Below, one piece after another: positions 52,395 through 59,816 of a DNA stretch of 64,000 bases. Source of the stretch: an uncultured Oscillospiraceae bacterium (GTDB taxonomy: Bacteria; Bacillota; Clostridia; Oscillospirales; Oscillospiraceae); NCBI GenBank assembly GCA_934622035.1, contig CAKTVG010000006.1, forward strand, positions 1-64,000, written 5' to 3'. The position numbers and the translations under genes are program-made. The notes under the pieces were generated by a model, which did not search any database, was not told where the DNA came from, and worked only from the letters and a program-made list of their open reading frames with translations. How positions within the stretch are numbered: the first letter of the stretch is position 1; the number at the start of each line of letters is the position of its first letter.

Positions 52395-52425
52395 CACTGA
52401 TGGCAAAAAAGATCCGCCATCAGTG
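52395..52425 (-). terminator. Hairpin overlapping the proC stop codon
   Basis: A 10-bp perfect stem (52395-52404 with 52416-52425, loop AAAAAAGATCC) includes the proC stop (52420-52422). The T-run is in the loop, not after the stem, so termination is uncertain. Confidence 0.5.
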
Positions 52426-53220
52426 TTTTCCCAAGTCCAAAGAGCGGCGGTAGGCCTCCAGCACCGCGTTTTCCGCCGCGGCGCGGAAGCCGCCCTGCTC
52501 CAGGGCATGGACGCCCGCGATCGTGCTGCCGCCGGGGCTGCACACGGCGTCCTTGAGCGCGGCGGGATGCTGCCCGGTTTGCAGCACCATCTGCGCCGCG
52601 CCGCAGAGCGTCTGCGCGGCGTATTCCGTCGCCTTTGCGCGCGGCAGGCCGCAGGCGACCGCCGCATCCGCCAGTGCCTCGATTAATACATACACAAAGG
52701 CCGGGCCGCAGCCGGACAGCGCGCCCGCTGCGTCGATCAGCCGCTCCGGCAGAGGGTCCAGCCGCCCCGCCGCAGACAGGATCTTGCAAAATTCCGCCGT
52801 TTCCTCCGGCGTGACCGCTTCATTTGCGCAATAGGGGATCATCCCCTCGCCCACGAAGGCGGGCGTGTTCGGCATGATGCGGATGACGGGGCATGCCCCG
52901 CCGGCCATGTCCGCAATCTGCGCCATGGAGAGTCCCGCCGCCATCGTGACGAGCACAAAGCGGTCCTGCCGCGCCGCCAGCACCGGCGCAAGCTCTGCGA
53001 GCATCTGGCGCATCATCTGCGGCTTGACGCCAAGGAAGAGCCAGCGTGAGCGCCGCGCCGCCTCCGCATTCGTCACGGCCGTGCAGCCGCAGGAGGCCGC
53101 AAAGCGCTGCGCATGCTCCGCCGTCCGGCTCGTGACGAGAATGCTCTCCGCACCGCATTGCCTCACGGCGGCGCGTGCCAGCGTGCCGCCCATATTTCCG
53201 ACGCCGATAAATCCGATCAT
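52420..53220 (-). CDS. proC: Pyrroline-5-carboxylate reductase
   Basis: The 266-aa protein has a Rossmann start IGFIGVGNMGGTLARA, VKPQMMRQMLAEL, RIMPNTPAFVGEGM and the C-terminal dimerisation block LSGCGPAFVYVLIEALADAAVACGLPRAKA and CSPGGSTIAGVHALE. It reduces pyrroline-5-carboxylate to proline with NAD(P)H, the last step of the pathway. It follows proA by 12 bp in a proB-proA-proC operon. Confidence 0.96.
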   Translation of the reverse strand: MIGFIGVGNMGGTLARAAVRQCGAESILVTSRTAEHAQRFAASCGCTAVTNAEAARRSRWLFLGVKPQMMRQMLAELAPVLAARQDRFVLVTMAAGLSMAQIADMAGGACPVIRIMPNTPAFVGEGMIPYCANEAVTPEETAEFCKILSAAGRLDPLPERLIDAAGALSGCGPAFVYVLIEALADAAVACGLPRAKATEYAAQTLCGAAQMVLQTGQHPAALKDAVCSPGGSTIAGVHALEQGGFRAAAENAVLEAYRRSLDLGKH

Positions 53221-53232
53221 TGCGGCTCCTCC

Positions 53233-54489
53233 TCAGCGAATCTGCCCGTTTCCGTGCACAATATATTTATAAGTCGTCAGCTCCCGCAGACCCATCGGCC
53301 CGCGCGCGTGGAGCTTCTGCGTGGAGATGCCCATCTCGCAGCCAAGGCCGAACTCGCCGCCGTCGGTGAAGCGCGTGGACGCGTTGACGTAGACCGCCGC
53401 ACTGTCCACGCCGCGCACAAAGGCATCCGCCGCCGCCTTGTCCGAGGTCAGAATGGCATCGCTGTGGCCGGTGGAATGCGCGGCAATGTGGGCGATCGCC
53501 TCTTCGACGCTGCCGACAACCTTGACCGCAAGAACATAATCCAGGAATTCGGTGTCGAAATCGCGCTCTCCCGCCGGAGTCCCACCGATGATGCCGAAGG
53601 CCTCGGGGTCCGTGCGCAGCTCCACGGGCGGCTTGCCCGCCGCAATGCGCTTGTCCACCAGCGTCTGCCGCAGCGCAGGCAGGAAGGCTGCCGCAATGTC
53701 GCGGTGCACGAGGCAGACCTCCTCGGCGTTGCACACGGAGGGACGGCTGGTTTTGGCGTTTTCGATCACCGTGAGGGCCATATAGGGATCGGCCGAGCGG
53801 TCAACATAGATGTGGCAGATTCCCGTGCCGGTCTGGATGCAGGGCACCTTTGCCTGTTCGGTACAGGCGCGGATCAGCCCCGCGCCGCCGCGCGGGATCA
53901 GCAGATCGATGTAGCCCACGCCGTGCATCAGCTCCGCGGCGCTCTCGTGCGAGGTATCCTCCACAAGGCCGATCAGCGTCTCCGGCAGCTCCGCCTGCCG
54001 CAGGCCCTCGCGCAGCGCGCCGGTGATGGCGTTAGCCGAGCGCCAGGCCTCTCTGCCGCAGCGCAGGATGCAGGCGTTGCCGCTCTTGATGCACAGGGCC
54101 GCCGCATCGGAGGTGACGTTCGGGCGGCTTTCGTAGATGATCGCAATCACGCCGAGCGGGACCGCCGTTTTTTCGATTTGCAGGCCGTTCGGGCGCGTTT
54201 CCTTCGCCAGAATTTCCCCCACGGGATCCGGCAGGGAAACGACGCTGCGCAGGCCGTCTGCCATGGCGCTCACCCTCGCCTGCATCAGAAGCAGGCGGTC
54301 GAGCATCACCTCGGAGATTTTTCCCCTCGCCGCGGCCATGTCCTCGGCGTTTGCGCGCAGGATTTCCTCGCAGCGCCGCTCCAGCGCCTCGGCCATTGCC
54401 AGAAGCGCGTTGTTCTTTTTCGCCGTGTCCGCCGCGGCAAGCACGGGCGCGGCAGCCTTTACGCGCCGCATCAGTTCCAGTGTCGTCAT
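53233..54489 (-). CDS. proA: Gamma-glutamyl phosphate reductase
   Basis: The 418-aa aldehyde-dehydrogenase-fold enzyme has PLGVIAIIYESRPNVTSDAAALCIKSGNACILRCG, DLLIPRGGAGLI, the catalytic Cys in SVCNAEEVCLVH (PSVCNA) and the closing GLCEMGIST-like FGLGCEMGISTQKLHARGPMGL. It reduces gamma-glutamyl phosphate to glutamate semialdehyde. It overlaps proB by 4 bp. Catalytic residues are all visible. Confidence 0.97.
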   Translation of the reverse strand: MTTLELMRRVKAAAPVLAAADTAKKNNALLAMAEALERRCEEILRANAEDMAAARGKISEVMLDRLLLMQARVSAMADGLRSVVSLPDPVGEILAKETRPNGLQIEKTAVPLGVIAIIYESRPNVTSDAAALCIKSGNACILRCGREAWRSANAITGALREGLRQAELPETLIGLVEDTSHESAAELMHGVGYIDLLIPRGGAGLIRACTEQAKVPCIQTGTGICHIYVDRSADPYMALTVIENAKTSRPSVCNAEEVCLVHRDIAAAFLPALRQTLVDKRIAAGKPPVELRTDPEAFGIIGGTPAGERDFDTEFLDYVLAVKVVGSVEEAIAHIAAHSTGHSDAILTSDKAAADAFVRGVDSAAVYVNASTRFTDGGEFGLGCEMGISTQKLHARGPMGLRELTTYKYIVHGNGQIR

Positions 54490-55259
54490 GTTGCCTTCCT
54501 CCCCGCAAAGCGCGTGCCCACGCGCTTGCCTTCCACGATTGCATAGAGATTTTCCGGCTCGCGGCCGTTGGCGATAACCATGTCGCAGTCGGCCTGCATG
54601 GCAAGCTGCGCCGCATGGAGCTTTGTCGCCATGCCGCCCGTGCCGAGGCCGGAGACGCTTCCGCCGCCAAGGGCAAGAAGCTCCGGCGTCAGCGCCTCCA
54701 CACGCTCGATCAGCCGCGCATCCGGGTCGGTGTGCGGGTCGCCGGTGTAAAGGCCGTCGATGTCGGAGAGCAGGATCAAAAGGTCCGCTCCGGCATTGAC
54801 CGCCACGATCGCACCGAGGGTATCGTTGTCGCCGATGACAATTTCCTCCGTGGCGATGGTGTCGTTTTCGTTGATGACCGGCAGCACGCCCAGCTCCAGC
54901 AGGCGGAAGAGCGTATTGTGGAAGTTCTCCCGGCGCTGCTCGTTGGCAATGTCGCTGCCGGTGAGCAGAATCTGCGCAACGGTGTGATGGTACTGAGAAA
55001 AGAGCCGGTCATAGGTATCCATCAGCTCACACTGGCCGACCGCGGCAGCCGCCTGCTTGGTCGGCATGTCCTGCGGGCGGCGCAGCAGCCCCAGCTTACC
55101 CACGCCCATGGCAATGGCGCCGGAAGAGACGAGCACAAGCTCGTGTCCCGCGTTTTTCAGGTCGCTGATGACCCTGCACAAAAGCTCCACCCGGCGGATA
55201 TTGAGCCGTCCCGTGGGATAAGCCAGCGTGGAGGTGCCGACCTTGATGACAATGCGCAT
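54486..55259 (-). CDS. proB: Glutamate 5-kinase (without PUA domain)
   Basis: ATG at 55257-55259 follows AAAAGGAG at 9 nt; an in-frame upstream ATG has no ribosome binding site. The 257-aa amino-acid-kinase-fold protein has IVIKVGTSTLAYPTG, LVSSGAIAMG, VINENDTIA, GDNDTLGAIVAVNAGADLLILLSDIDGLY and GTGGMATKLHAA. It phosphorylates glutamate, the committed step of proline synthesis. E. coli ProB is about 367 aa with a C-terminal PUA domain; that domain is absent here, as in many clostridia. Feedback-inhibition residues cannot be judged by eye. Confidence 0.95.
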   Translation of the reverse strand: MRIVIKVGTSTLAYPTGRLNIRRVELLCRVISDLKNAGHELVLVSSGAIAMGVGKLGLLRRPQDMPTKQAAAAVGQCELMDTYDRLFSQYHHTVAQILLTGSDIANEQRRENFHNTLFRLLELGVLPVINENDTIATEEIVIGDNDTLGAIVAVNAGADLLILLSDIDGLYTGDPHTDPDARLIERVEALTPELLALGGGSVSGLGTGGMATKLHAAQLAMQADCDMVIANGREPENLYAIVEGKRVGTRFAGRKAT

Positions 55260-55394
55260 GAATATTTCTCCTTTTATTTTTGAATATTTTACCATTCAAA
55301 AAAGAGAAATGCAATCCTTGCGGCCGTCATATTTTTCCTTGCGGCTTCCGGCGGATTCCGGGCATACTGACAAAAAGGAAACGGAGGCAGACTC

Positions 55395-55838
55395 ATGCAT
55401 CTTTCAAATGAAGAATACCGGCGCTACGCAGACCGTCTCGCGCCGAAATCCCGGCTTTGCAGGGACCTGTTCAACGCCTTCTGGACCGGCGGCCTGATCT
55501 GCACGCTGGGCCAGCTCCTGCAAAATGCCTTTCTTGCCGCGGGGCTGGACAAACAGCTGGCGGGGACGGGCGTGAGCGTGTGCCTTGTGTTTTTGTCGGC
55601 GCTCCTCACAGGTCTGGCGGTCTACGACGACATCGCAAAGCTTGCCGGGGCGGGCACATTGGTTCCCATCACCGGCTTTGCCAACTCCATCGTCGCTCCG
55701 GCCGTGGAATTCCGCACGGAGGGCGTCGTGCTGGGCACCTGTGCAAAAATGTTCACCATCGCGGGGCCGGTACTGGTATTCGGCACGGCCGCCAGCGCAA
55801 TCTACGGACTGATCTACTGGTTGGCAGGAATGCTGTAA
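55395..55838 (+). CDS. spoVAC: Stage V sporulation protein AC (SpoVAC)
   Basis: ATG 55395 follows GGAGGCAGACTC; 147 aa. It has membrane segments AFWTGGLICTLGQLLQNAF, VSVCLVFLSALLTGLAVYDDIA, and the hallmark GAGTLVPITGFANSIVAPAVEFRTEGVVLG with AKMFTIAGPVLVFGTAAS at the end. SpoVA proteins form the inner-membrane channel that moves dipicolinate into and out of the spore. Neighbouring spoVAD and spoVAE are not present, so this copy is alone in the window. Length and N-terminus fit SpoVAC better than SpoVAE. Confidence 0.9.
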   Translation: MHLSNEEYRRYADRLAPKSRLCRDLFNAFWTGGLICTLGQLLQNAFLAAGLDKQLAGTGVSVCLVFLSALLTGLAVYDDIAKLAGAGTLVPITGFANSIVAPAVEFRTEGVVLGTCAKMFTIAGPVLVFGTAASAIYGLIYWLAGML

Positions 55839-55890
55839 CGCCGGTCATTCAAAGCCGGAAAACTTTTGACAAGCCGGAGCAACTCTCTTT

Positions 55891-55919
55891 TTGACATGCA
55901 GTGCTTTTTGTGCTATACT
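55891..55919 (+). promoter_or_regulatory. SigmaA promoter of uppP
   Basis: TTGACA (55891-55896), 17 bp, TATACT (55914-55919), 34 bp before the ATG. Confidence 0.9.
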
Positions 55920-55953
55920 CAGGCATAAGCTGTTTGCAGAAAGGAGTTTTGCT

Positions 55954-56859
55954 ATGGCATTCTTAGATTGGCTGAAAATCATCTTTCTCGGCATTGTCGA
56001 GGGTGTAACGGAATGGCTGCCCATCAGCAGCACCGGCCATATGATTCTTGTTGACGCGCTCTGGAAGACGGAAAATCACCCCGTTTTGACCGACGACTTT
56101 ATGAAAATGTTCGAGGTCGTCATCCAGTTCGGCGCAATTCTCGCCGTAATCGTCCTGTTCTGGTGCAAGCTCTGGCCCTTCCACACGAAGGCAAAGCGCC
56201 GCCACCGCTCCTGGTTCCGCGAGGCGAGTGACAACCGCGCCGTCTGCGCGATCCAGCGCTTCTGCGACAATTACTGCTACATGGATAAAATCGTCATGTG
56301 GCTGAAAATCGCCGTCTCCTGCGTTCCCGCAGCCGTTGCCGGTCTGCTGCTCGACGACTGGATGAGCGCCCATCTGTTCAACGCGCCCGTCGTCGCCGCC
56401 ATGCTGATTCTCTACGGCATCGCCTTCCTCTTTGTGGAAAAGCGCAACGAGGGCCGCACGCCGCGCATCCGCACCATGAACGATTTCCGCTGGTCCGACG
56501 CGCTCCTCATCGGCCTGTTTCAGGTTCTGGCGCTGGTTCCGGGCACCTCCCGCTCCGGTGCGACGATCCTCGGCGGCATCCTTATCGGCGCTTCCCGCGG
56601 CCTTGCGGCGGAATACACCTTCTTCCTCGCCGTGCCCGTGATGCTGGGCGCGTCGCTGCTGAAGATCGTCAAATTCGGCGCGTTCACGGGCGTACAGGGC
56701 GTCATTCTCCTGCTGGGCATGCTGGTGGCCTTCGCCGTGTCGCTGTTTGCCATCAAATTCCTCATGGGCTACATCAAAAAGCACAGCTTCGCCGCCTTCG
56801 GCGTTTACCGCATTGTCCTCGGTGTGATCGTGCTGCTTTACTTCTTCGTCATCAAATAA
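55954..56859 (+). CDS. uppP: Undecaprenyl-diphosphatase
   Basis: ATG 55954 follows AAAGGAG at 8 nt; 301 aa. BacA/UppP motifs are complete: GIVEGVTEWLPISSTGHMIL near the N-terminus (Glu-rich motif with active-site Glu and Ser) and ALVPGTSRSGATILGGILIGASRGLAAEYTF (PGTSRSG). Eight membrane spans are visible. It recycles undecaprenyl pyrophosphate to the lipid carrier for wall synthesis and gives bacitracin tolerance. An insertion of about 35 residues with basic and aromatic residues (WPFHTKAKRRHRSWFRE...) between spans 2 and 3 is longer than in E. coli. Confidence 0.96.
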   Translation: MAFLDWLKIIFLGIVEGVTEWLPISSTGHMILVDALWKTENHPVLTDDFMKMFEVVIQFGAILAVIVLFWCKLWPFHTKAKRRHRSWFREASDNRAVCAIQRFCDNYCYMDKIVMWLKIAVSCVPAAVAGLLLDDWMSAHLFNAPVVAAMLILYGIAFLFVEKRNEGRTPRIRTMNDFRWSDALLIGLFQVLALVPGTSRSGATILGGILIGASRGLAAEYTFFLAVPVMLGASLLKIVKFGAFTGVQGVILLLGMLVAFAVSLFAIKFLMGYIKKHSFAAFGVYRIVLGVIVLLYFFVIK

Positions 56860-56862
56860 TCT

Positions 56863-56888
56863 CAGGCCGCCGGTTTCCCGGCGGCCTG
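56863..56888 (+). terminator. Hairpin after uppP
   Basis: An 11-bp GC-rich perfect stem (56863-56873 with 56878-56888, loop TTTC) 3 bp after the stop; no T-run follows directly. Confidence 0.65.
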
Positions 56889-56993
56889 AATTGCGTTCAT
56901 ATCCCCCCTGACGGGATAGGTTTTTTCTCGTCAAAATGTCCGGCATTCCCGGAAAATCCCCCGCGCATTCTACAAAAAAACTCCGTTCCGGCA

Positions 56994-57022
56994 TTGACAA
57001 GCCGGGCATTTATTGATAAAAT
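56994..57022 (+). promoter_or_regulatory. SigmaA promoter of the CO dehydrogenase operon
   Basis: TTGACA (56994-56999), 17 bp, TAAAAT (57017-57022), giving a leader of about 90 nt before cooS. Confidence 0.88.
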
Positions 57023-57037
57023 CATATCGGTATTTTA

Positions 57038-57077
57038 GGGGTGCTCTGCGCCCCCGAGACGATGCCTCCGGCATCGT
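57038..57077 (+). other. Two tandem stem-loops in the cooS leader
   Basis: Stem 1 GGGGTGC with GCGCCCC (57038-57054, one G-U pair) and stem 2 ACGATGCC with GGCATCGT (57059-57077, loop TCC), then ACTATTTTTG. The second is terminator-like with a short T-tract, so the leader may attenuate or bind a regulator. No known riboswitch consensus is recognised. Confidence 0.5.
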
Positions 57078-57119
57078 ACTATTTTTGTATCGAGAAATGA
57101 TAATAACAGGAGGATTATT

Positions 57120-59018
57120 ATGGATCGCGAACGCTACATCACTGTCGAGCAGATGGAGGAAGCGACCGCTTCGCTGTTGGAAAACGGCAAGAAGGTTGGC
57201 GCCGATAGCTGGCAGCAGCGTGTGAAAAACCAGACTCCCCACTGCGGCTTCGGCGAAGCAGGCACCTGCTGCCGAATCTGCTCGATGGGTCCCTGCCGCA
57301 TCACGCCCAAGGCGCCGCGCGGCATCTGCGGCTGCGACGTTCACGGCATTGTCGGCCGTAACTATCTGCGCTTCACCGCCGGCGGCGCTGCAACGCACTC
57401 TGACCACGGCCGTGAGATCTGCCACACGCTCTACAACACCAAAGAGGGCGGCAACTACACCGTCAAGGATCCCGAAAAGCTCAAGCGCATCGCGCACGAG
57501 TGGGGCATCGAGACCGAGGGCAAGGACATCTATGATCTGGCCCACGAGGTCGCAGAGACCGGCCTGATGGAGTACGGCAAGCCCTTCGGCGTGCAGCGCT
57601 TCCTGAAGCGCGCGCCGGAGCACACGCAGAAGCTGTGGCACGACGCAGAGATCGAGCCGCGCGCCATTGACCGCGAGGTTTCCCAGTCCATGCACATGAC
57701 GCATATGGGCTGCTCTTCCCTGCCCGAGGCTCTGATCCGCCAGGCGCTGCGCGCCGGTTTGTCCGACGGTTGGGGCGGCTCCATGATGGGCACCGAGTTC
57801 TCCGACGTCCTGTTCGGCACCCCGAAGCCCGTTGACACCACCGCCAACATCGGCGTCATGGACAAGGACATGGTCAACATCATCGTCCACGGTCATGATC
57901 CCTCTCTTTCCGAAATGATCGTCTTCTACGCCAACGATCCCGAAATGATCGCGCTCGCCAAGAGCGTCGGCGCAAAGGGCATCAATATCGCCGGTGTCTG
58001 CTGCACCTCCAACGAGGTCGCCATGCGCCACGGCATCCCCATGGCGGGCAACTTCCTGAACCAGGAAAACGTCGTTCTGACGGGCGCCTGCGAAGCCATC
58101 GTCGTTGACGTGCAGTGCATCTTCCCCGCACTCGGGCCCCTGTCCAAGTGCTTCCATACCAAGTTCATCACCACCTCTCCCATTGCGCAGATGCCGGACT
58201 CCGAGTTCATCCGCTTCTCCTCCGAGAACGCCGGTGAAAACGCGAAGAAGATCGTCCGCACCGCCATTGAGAACTTCACGAACCGTGACCCCGCACTGGT
58301 CAACATCCCGCAGCTCAAGACCAAGGCGACCGTCGGCTACTCCGTCGAGGCCATCAAGTCCTGCCTGGACGGCGTGACGAACAGCCATGTCGATGTCACC
58401 GGCACCACGAAGCCCCTGGTCGACGTCGTCAAGTCCGGCGTTCTCCGCGGTGCAGTGGCAATGGTCGGCTGTAACAACCCCAAGGTCCGTCCGGACACCG
58501 CGCACATTGAGCTGATGAAGAAGCTCATTAAAAATGATATCATCCTGATCGTCTCCGGCTGCTCCGCGCAGGCCGCCGCCAAGGCTGGCCTCATGGACAA
58601 GGAAGCCAAGGAGCTCTGCGGCGAAGGCCTGAAGCGCGTCTGCGAGCTGGTCGATATCCCGCCCGTGCTGCACATGGGCTCCTGCGTGGATATCTCCCGC
58701 ATGATGATCCTTGCCTCCGACATCGCCAAGGACTGGGGCATCAACATCTCCCAGGTTCCCGTCGTCGGCTGCGCCCCCGAGTGGATGAGTGAGAAGGCCG
58801 TTTCCATCGGCAACTACGTCGTCGCCACCGGCATCGACACCTTCCTGGGCGTCGATCCCTACACCAAGGGCAGCTCCGAGGTCACGGCGCTCCTGCAGGG
58901 CGAGCACGGCATCAAGGATTGGGTCGAGGCCAACTTCACCGTAGAAACCGACATTGAAAAGCTCGGTGACAAGATGATCGAAGCCATCGAGGCCAAGCGC
59001 GCCGCGCTGGGGATCTGA
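57120..59018 (+). CDS. cooS: Anaerobic Ni-CO dehydrogenase catalytic subunit
   Basis: ATG 57120 follows AGGAGG; 632 aa. D- and B-cluster cysteines are present in HCGFGEAGTCCRICSMGPCR and GICGC: Cys42, Cys50, then Cys51, Cys54, Cys59, Cys70. Probable C-cluster ligands are His259 (VHGHD), Cys294 or Cys295 (GVCCTS), Cys333 (VQCIF), Cys451 (GCNN), Cys481 (GCSAQ) and Cys522 (GSCVD). All match the Carboxydothermus CooS pattern, so an active Ni-Fe-S enzyme oxidising CO or reducing CO2 is expected. It leads an operon with cooC and acsB, placing it in the Wood-Ljungdahl carbonyl branch rather than a hydrogenase-linked CO oxidation system. Confidence 0.97.
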   Translation: MDRERYITVEQMEEATASLLENGKKVGADSWQQRVKNQTPHCGFGEAGTCCRICSMGPCRITPKAPRGICGCDVHGIVGRNYLRFTAGGAATHSDHGREICHTLYNTKEGGNYTVKDPEKLKRIAHEWGIETEGKDIYDLAHEVAETGLMEYGKPFGVQRFLKRAPEHTQKLWHDAEIEPRAIDREVSQSMHMTHMGCSSLPEALIRQALRAGLSDGWGGSMMGTEFSDVLFGTPKPVDTTANIGVMDKDMVNIIVHGHDPSLSEMIVFYANDPEMIALAKSVGAKGINIAGVCCTSNEVAMRHGIPMAGNFLNQENVVLTGACEAIVVDVQCIFPALGPLSKCFHTKFITTSPIAQMPDSEFIRFSSENAGENAKKIVRTAIENFTNRDPALVNIPQLKTKATVGYSVEAIKSCLDGVTNSHVDVTGTTKPLVDVVKSGVLRGAVAMVGCNNPKVRPDTAHIELMKKLIKNDIILIVSGCSAQAAAKAGLMDKEAKELCGEGLKRVCELVDIPPVLHMGSCVDISRMMILASDIAKDWGINISQVPVVGCAPEWMSEKAVSIGNYVVATGIDTFLGVDPYTKGSSEVTALLQGEHGIKDWVEANFTVETDIEKLGDKMIEAIEAKRAALGI

Positions 59019-59020
59019 GC

Positions 59021-59791
59021 ATGAAGGTCGCGATCACCGGCAAGGGCGGCGTGGGCAAAACCACCTTCGCCGCCACGCTGGCAAGGCTCTATGCCGCCGA
59101 GGGGCGGCCGGTGCTGGCCGCCGACGTCGACCCCGACGCCAATCTCGGCCTTGCGCTGGGTCTGACCGAGGAGGAGGTCAACGCCATCGTCCCGGTCTCC
59201 AAGATGAAGCAGCTTGCGCGCGAGCGCACCGCCGCCAACCAGAGCAACACCTTTTACAAGCTGAACCCCGAGGTTTCCGACCTGCCGGACAAGCTGGCAA
59301 AGGAGATCAACGGCGTGAAGCTGCTGGTGATGGGCACGGTTGATACCGGCGGCAGCGGCTGCGTCTGCCCCGAGCACGTGATGCTCAAGGCCATCCTGTC
59401 CAGCCTCGTCTTCCGCAAGGACGACGTCGTCATCATGGACATGGAGGCAGGGCTGGAGCATCTGGGCCGCGGTACCGCCAGCATGATGGACCAGTTCATC
59501 GTGGTCATCGAGCCGGGTGCGCGCTCCATCCAGACCTACACCCGCATCAAGCAGCTCGCAAGGGACATCGGCATCACCAAGGTGCGCGTCGTGGCAAACA
59601 AGGTTCGCGACGATTCCGACCGGGAATTCCTGAAAAGCCGGATTCCCGCGGAGGACCTGTTGGGCTATATCAGCTATAACCCCGAGGTCATCGACGCCGA
59701 CCGCCGCGGCCTGTCCCCCTATGACTGCTCCCCTTCCGCGCTGGCTGAGATCCGCGCGATCAAGGAAAAACTGGACCAGACTGATAAATGA
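59021..59791 (+). CDS. cooC: CO dehydrogenase nickel-insertion ATPase CooC
   Basis: The 256-aa MinD/NifH-type ATPase has the deviant Walker A GKGGVGKTT (7-15), the CxC nickel-binding motif in GSGCVCPEH (Cys115 and Cys117 approximately) and Walker B VIMDMEAGLEHLGRG. It matures the C-cluster (and possibly the A-cluster, as AcsF does) by loading nickel with ATP hydrolysis. It starts 2 bp after cooS. Whether it serves cooS or acsB cannot be decided by sequence alone; its position between them fits either. Confidence 0.94.
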   Translation: MKVAITGKGGVGKTTFAATLARLYAAEGRPVLAADVDPDANLGLALGLTEEEVNAIVPVSKMKQLARERTAANQSNTFYKLNPEVSDLPDKLAKEINGVKLLVMGTVDTGGSGCVCPEHVMLKAILSSLVFRKDDVVIMDMEAGLEHLGRGTASMMDQFIVVIEPGARSIQTYTRIKQLARDIGITKVRVVANKVRDDSDREFLKSRIPAEDLLGYISYNPEVIDADRRGLSPYDCSPSALAEIRAIKEKLDQTDK

Positions 59792-59816
59792 AACGATCTG
59801 AAAGGATGATACGATA

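Noticed and set aside
55891..55953. N-terminal extension of uppP from a TTG at 55891
   Set aside because: The TTG is part of the -35 box; the ATG at 55954 has a proper ribosome binding site and matches the family N-terminus.
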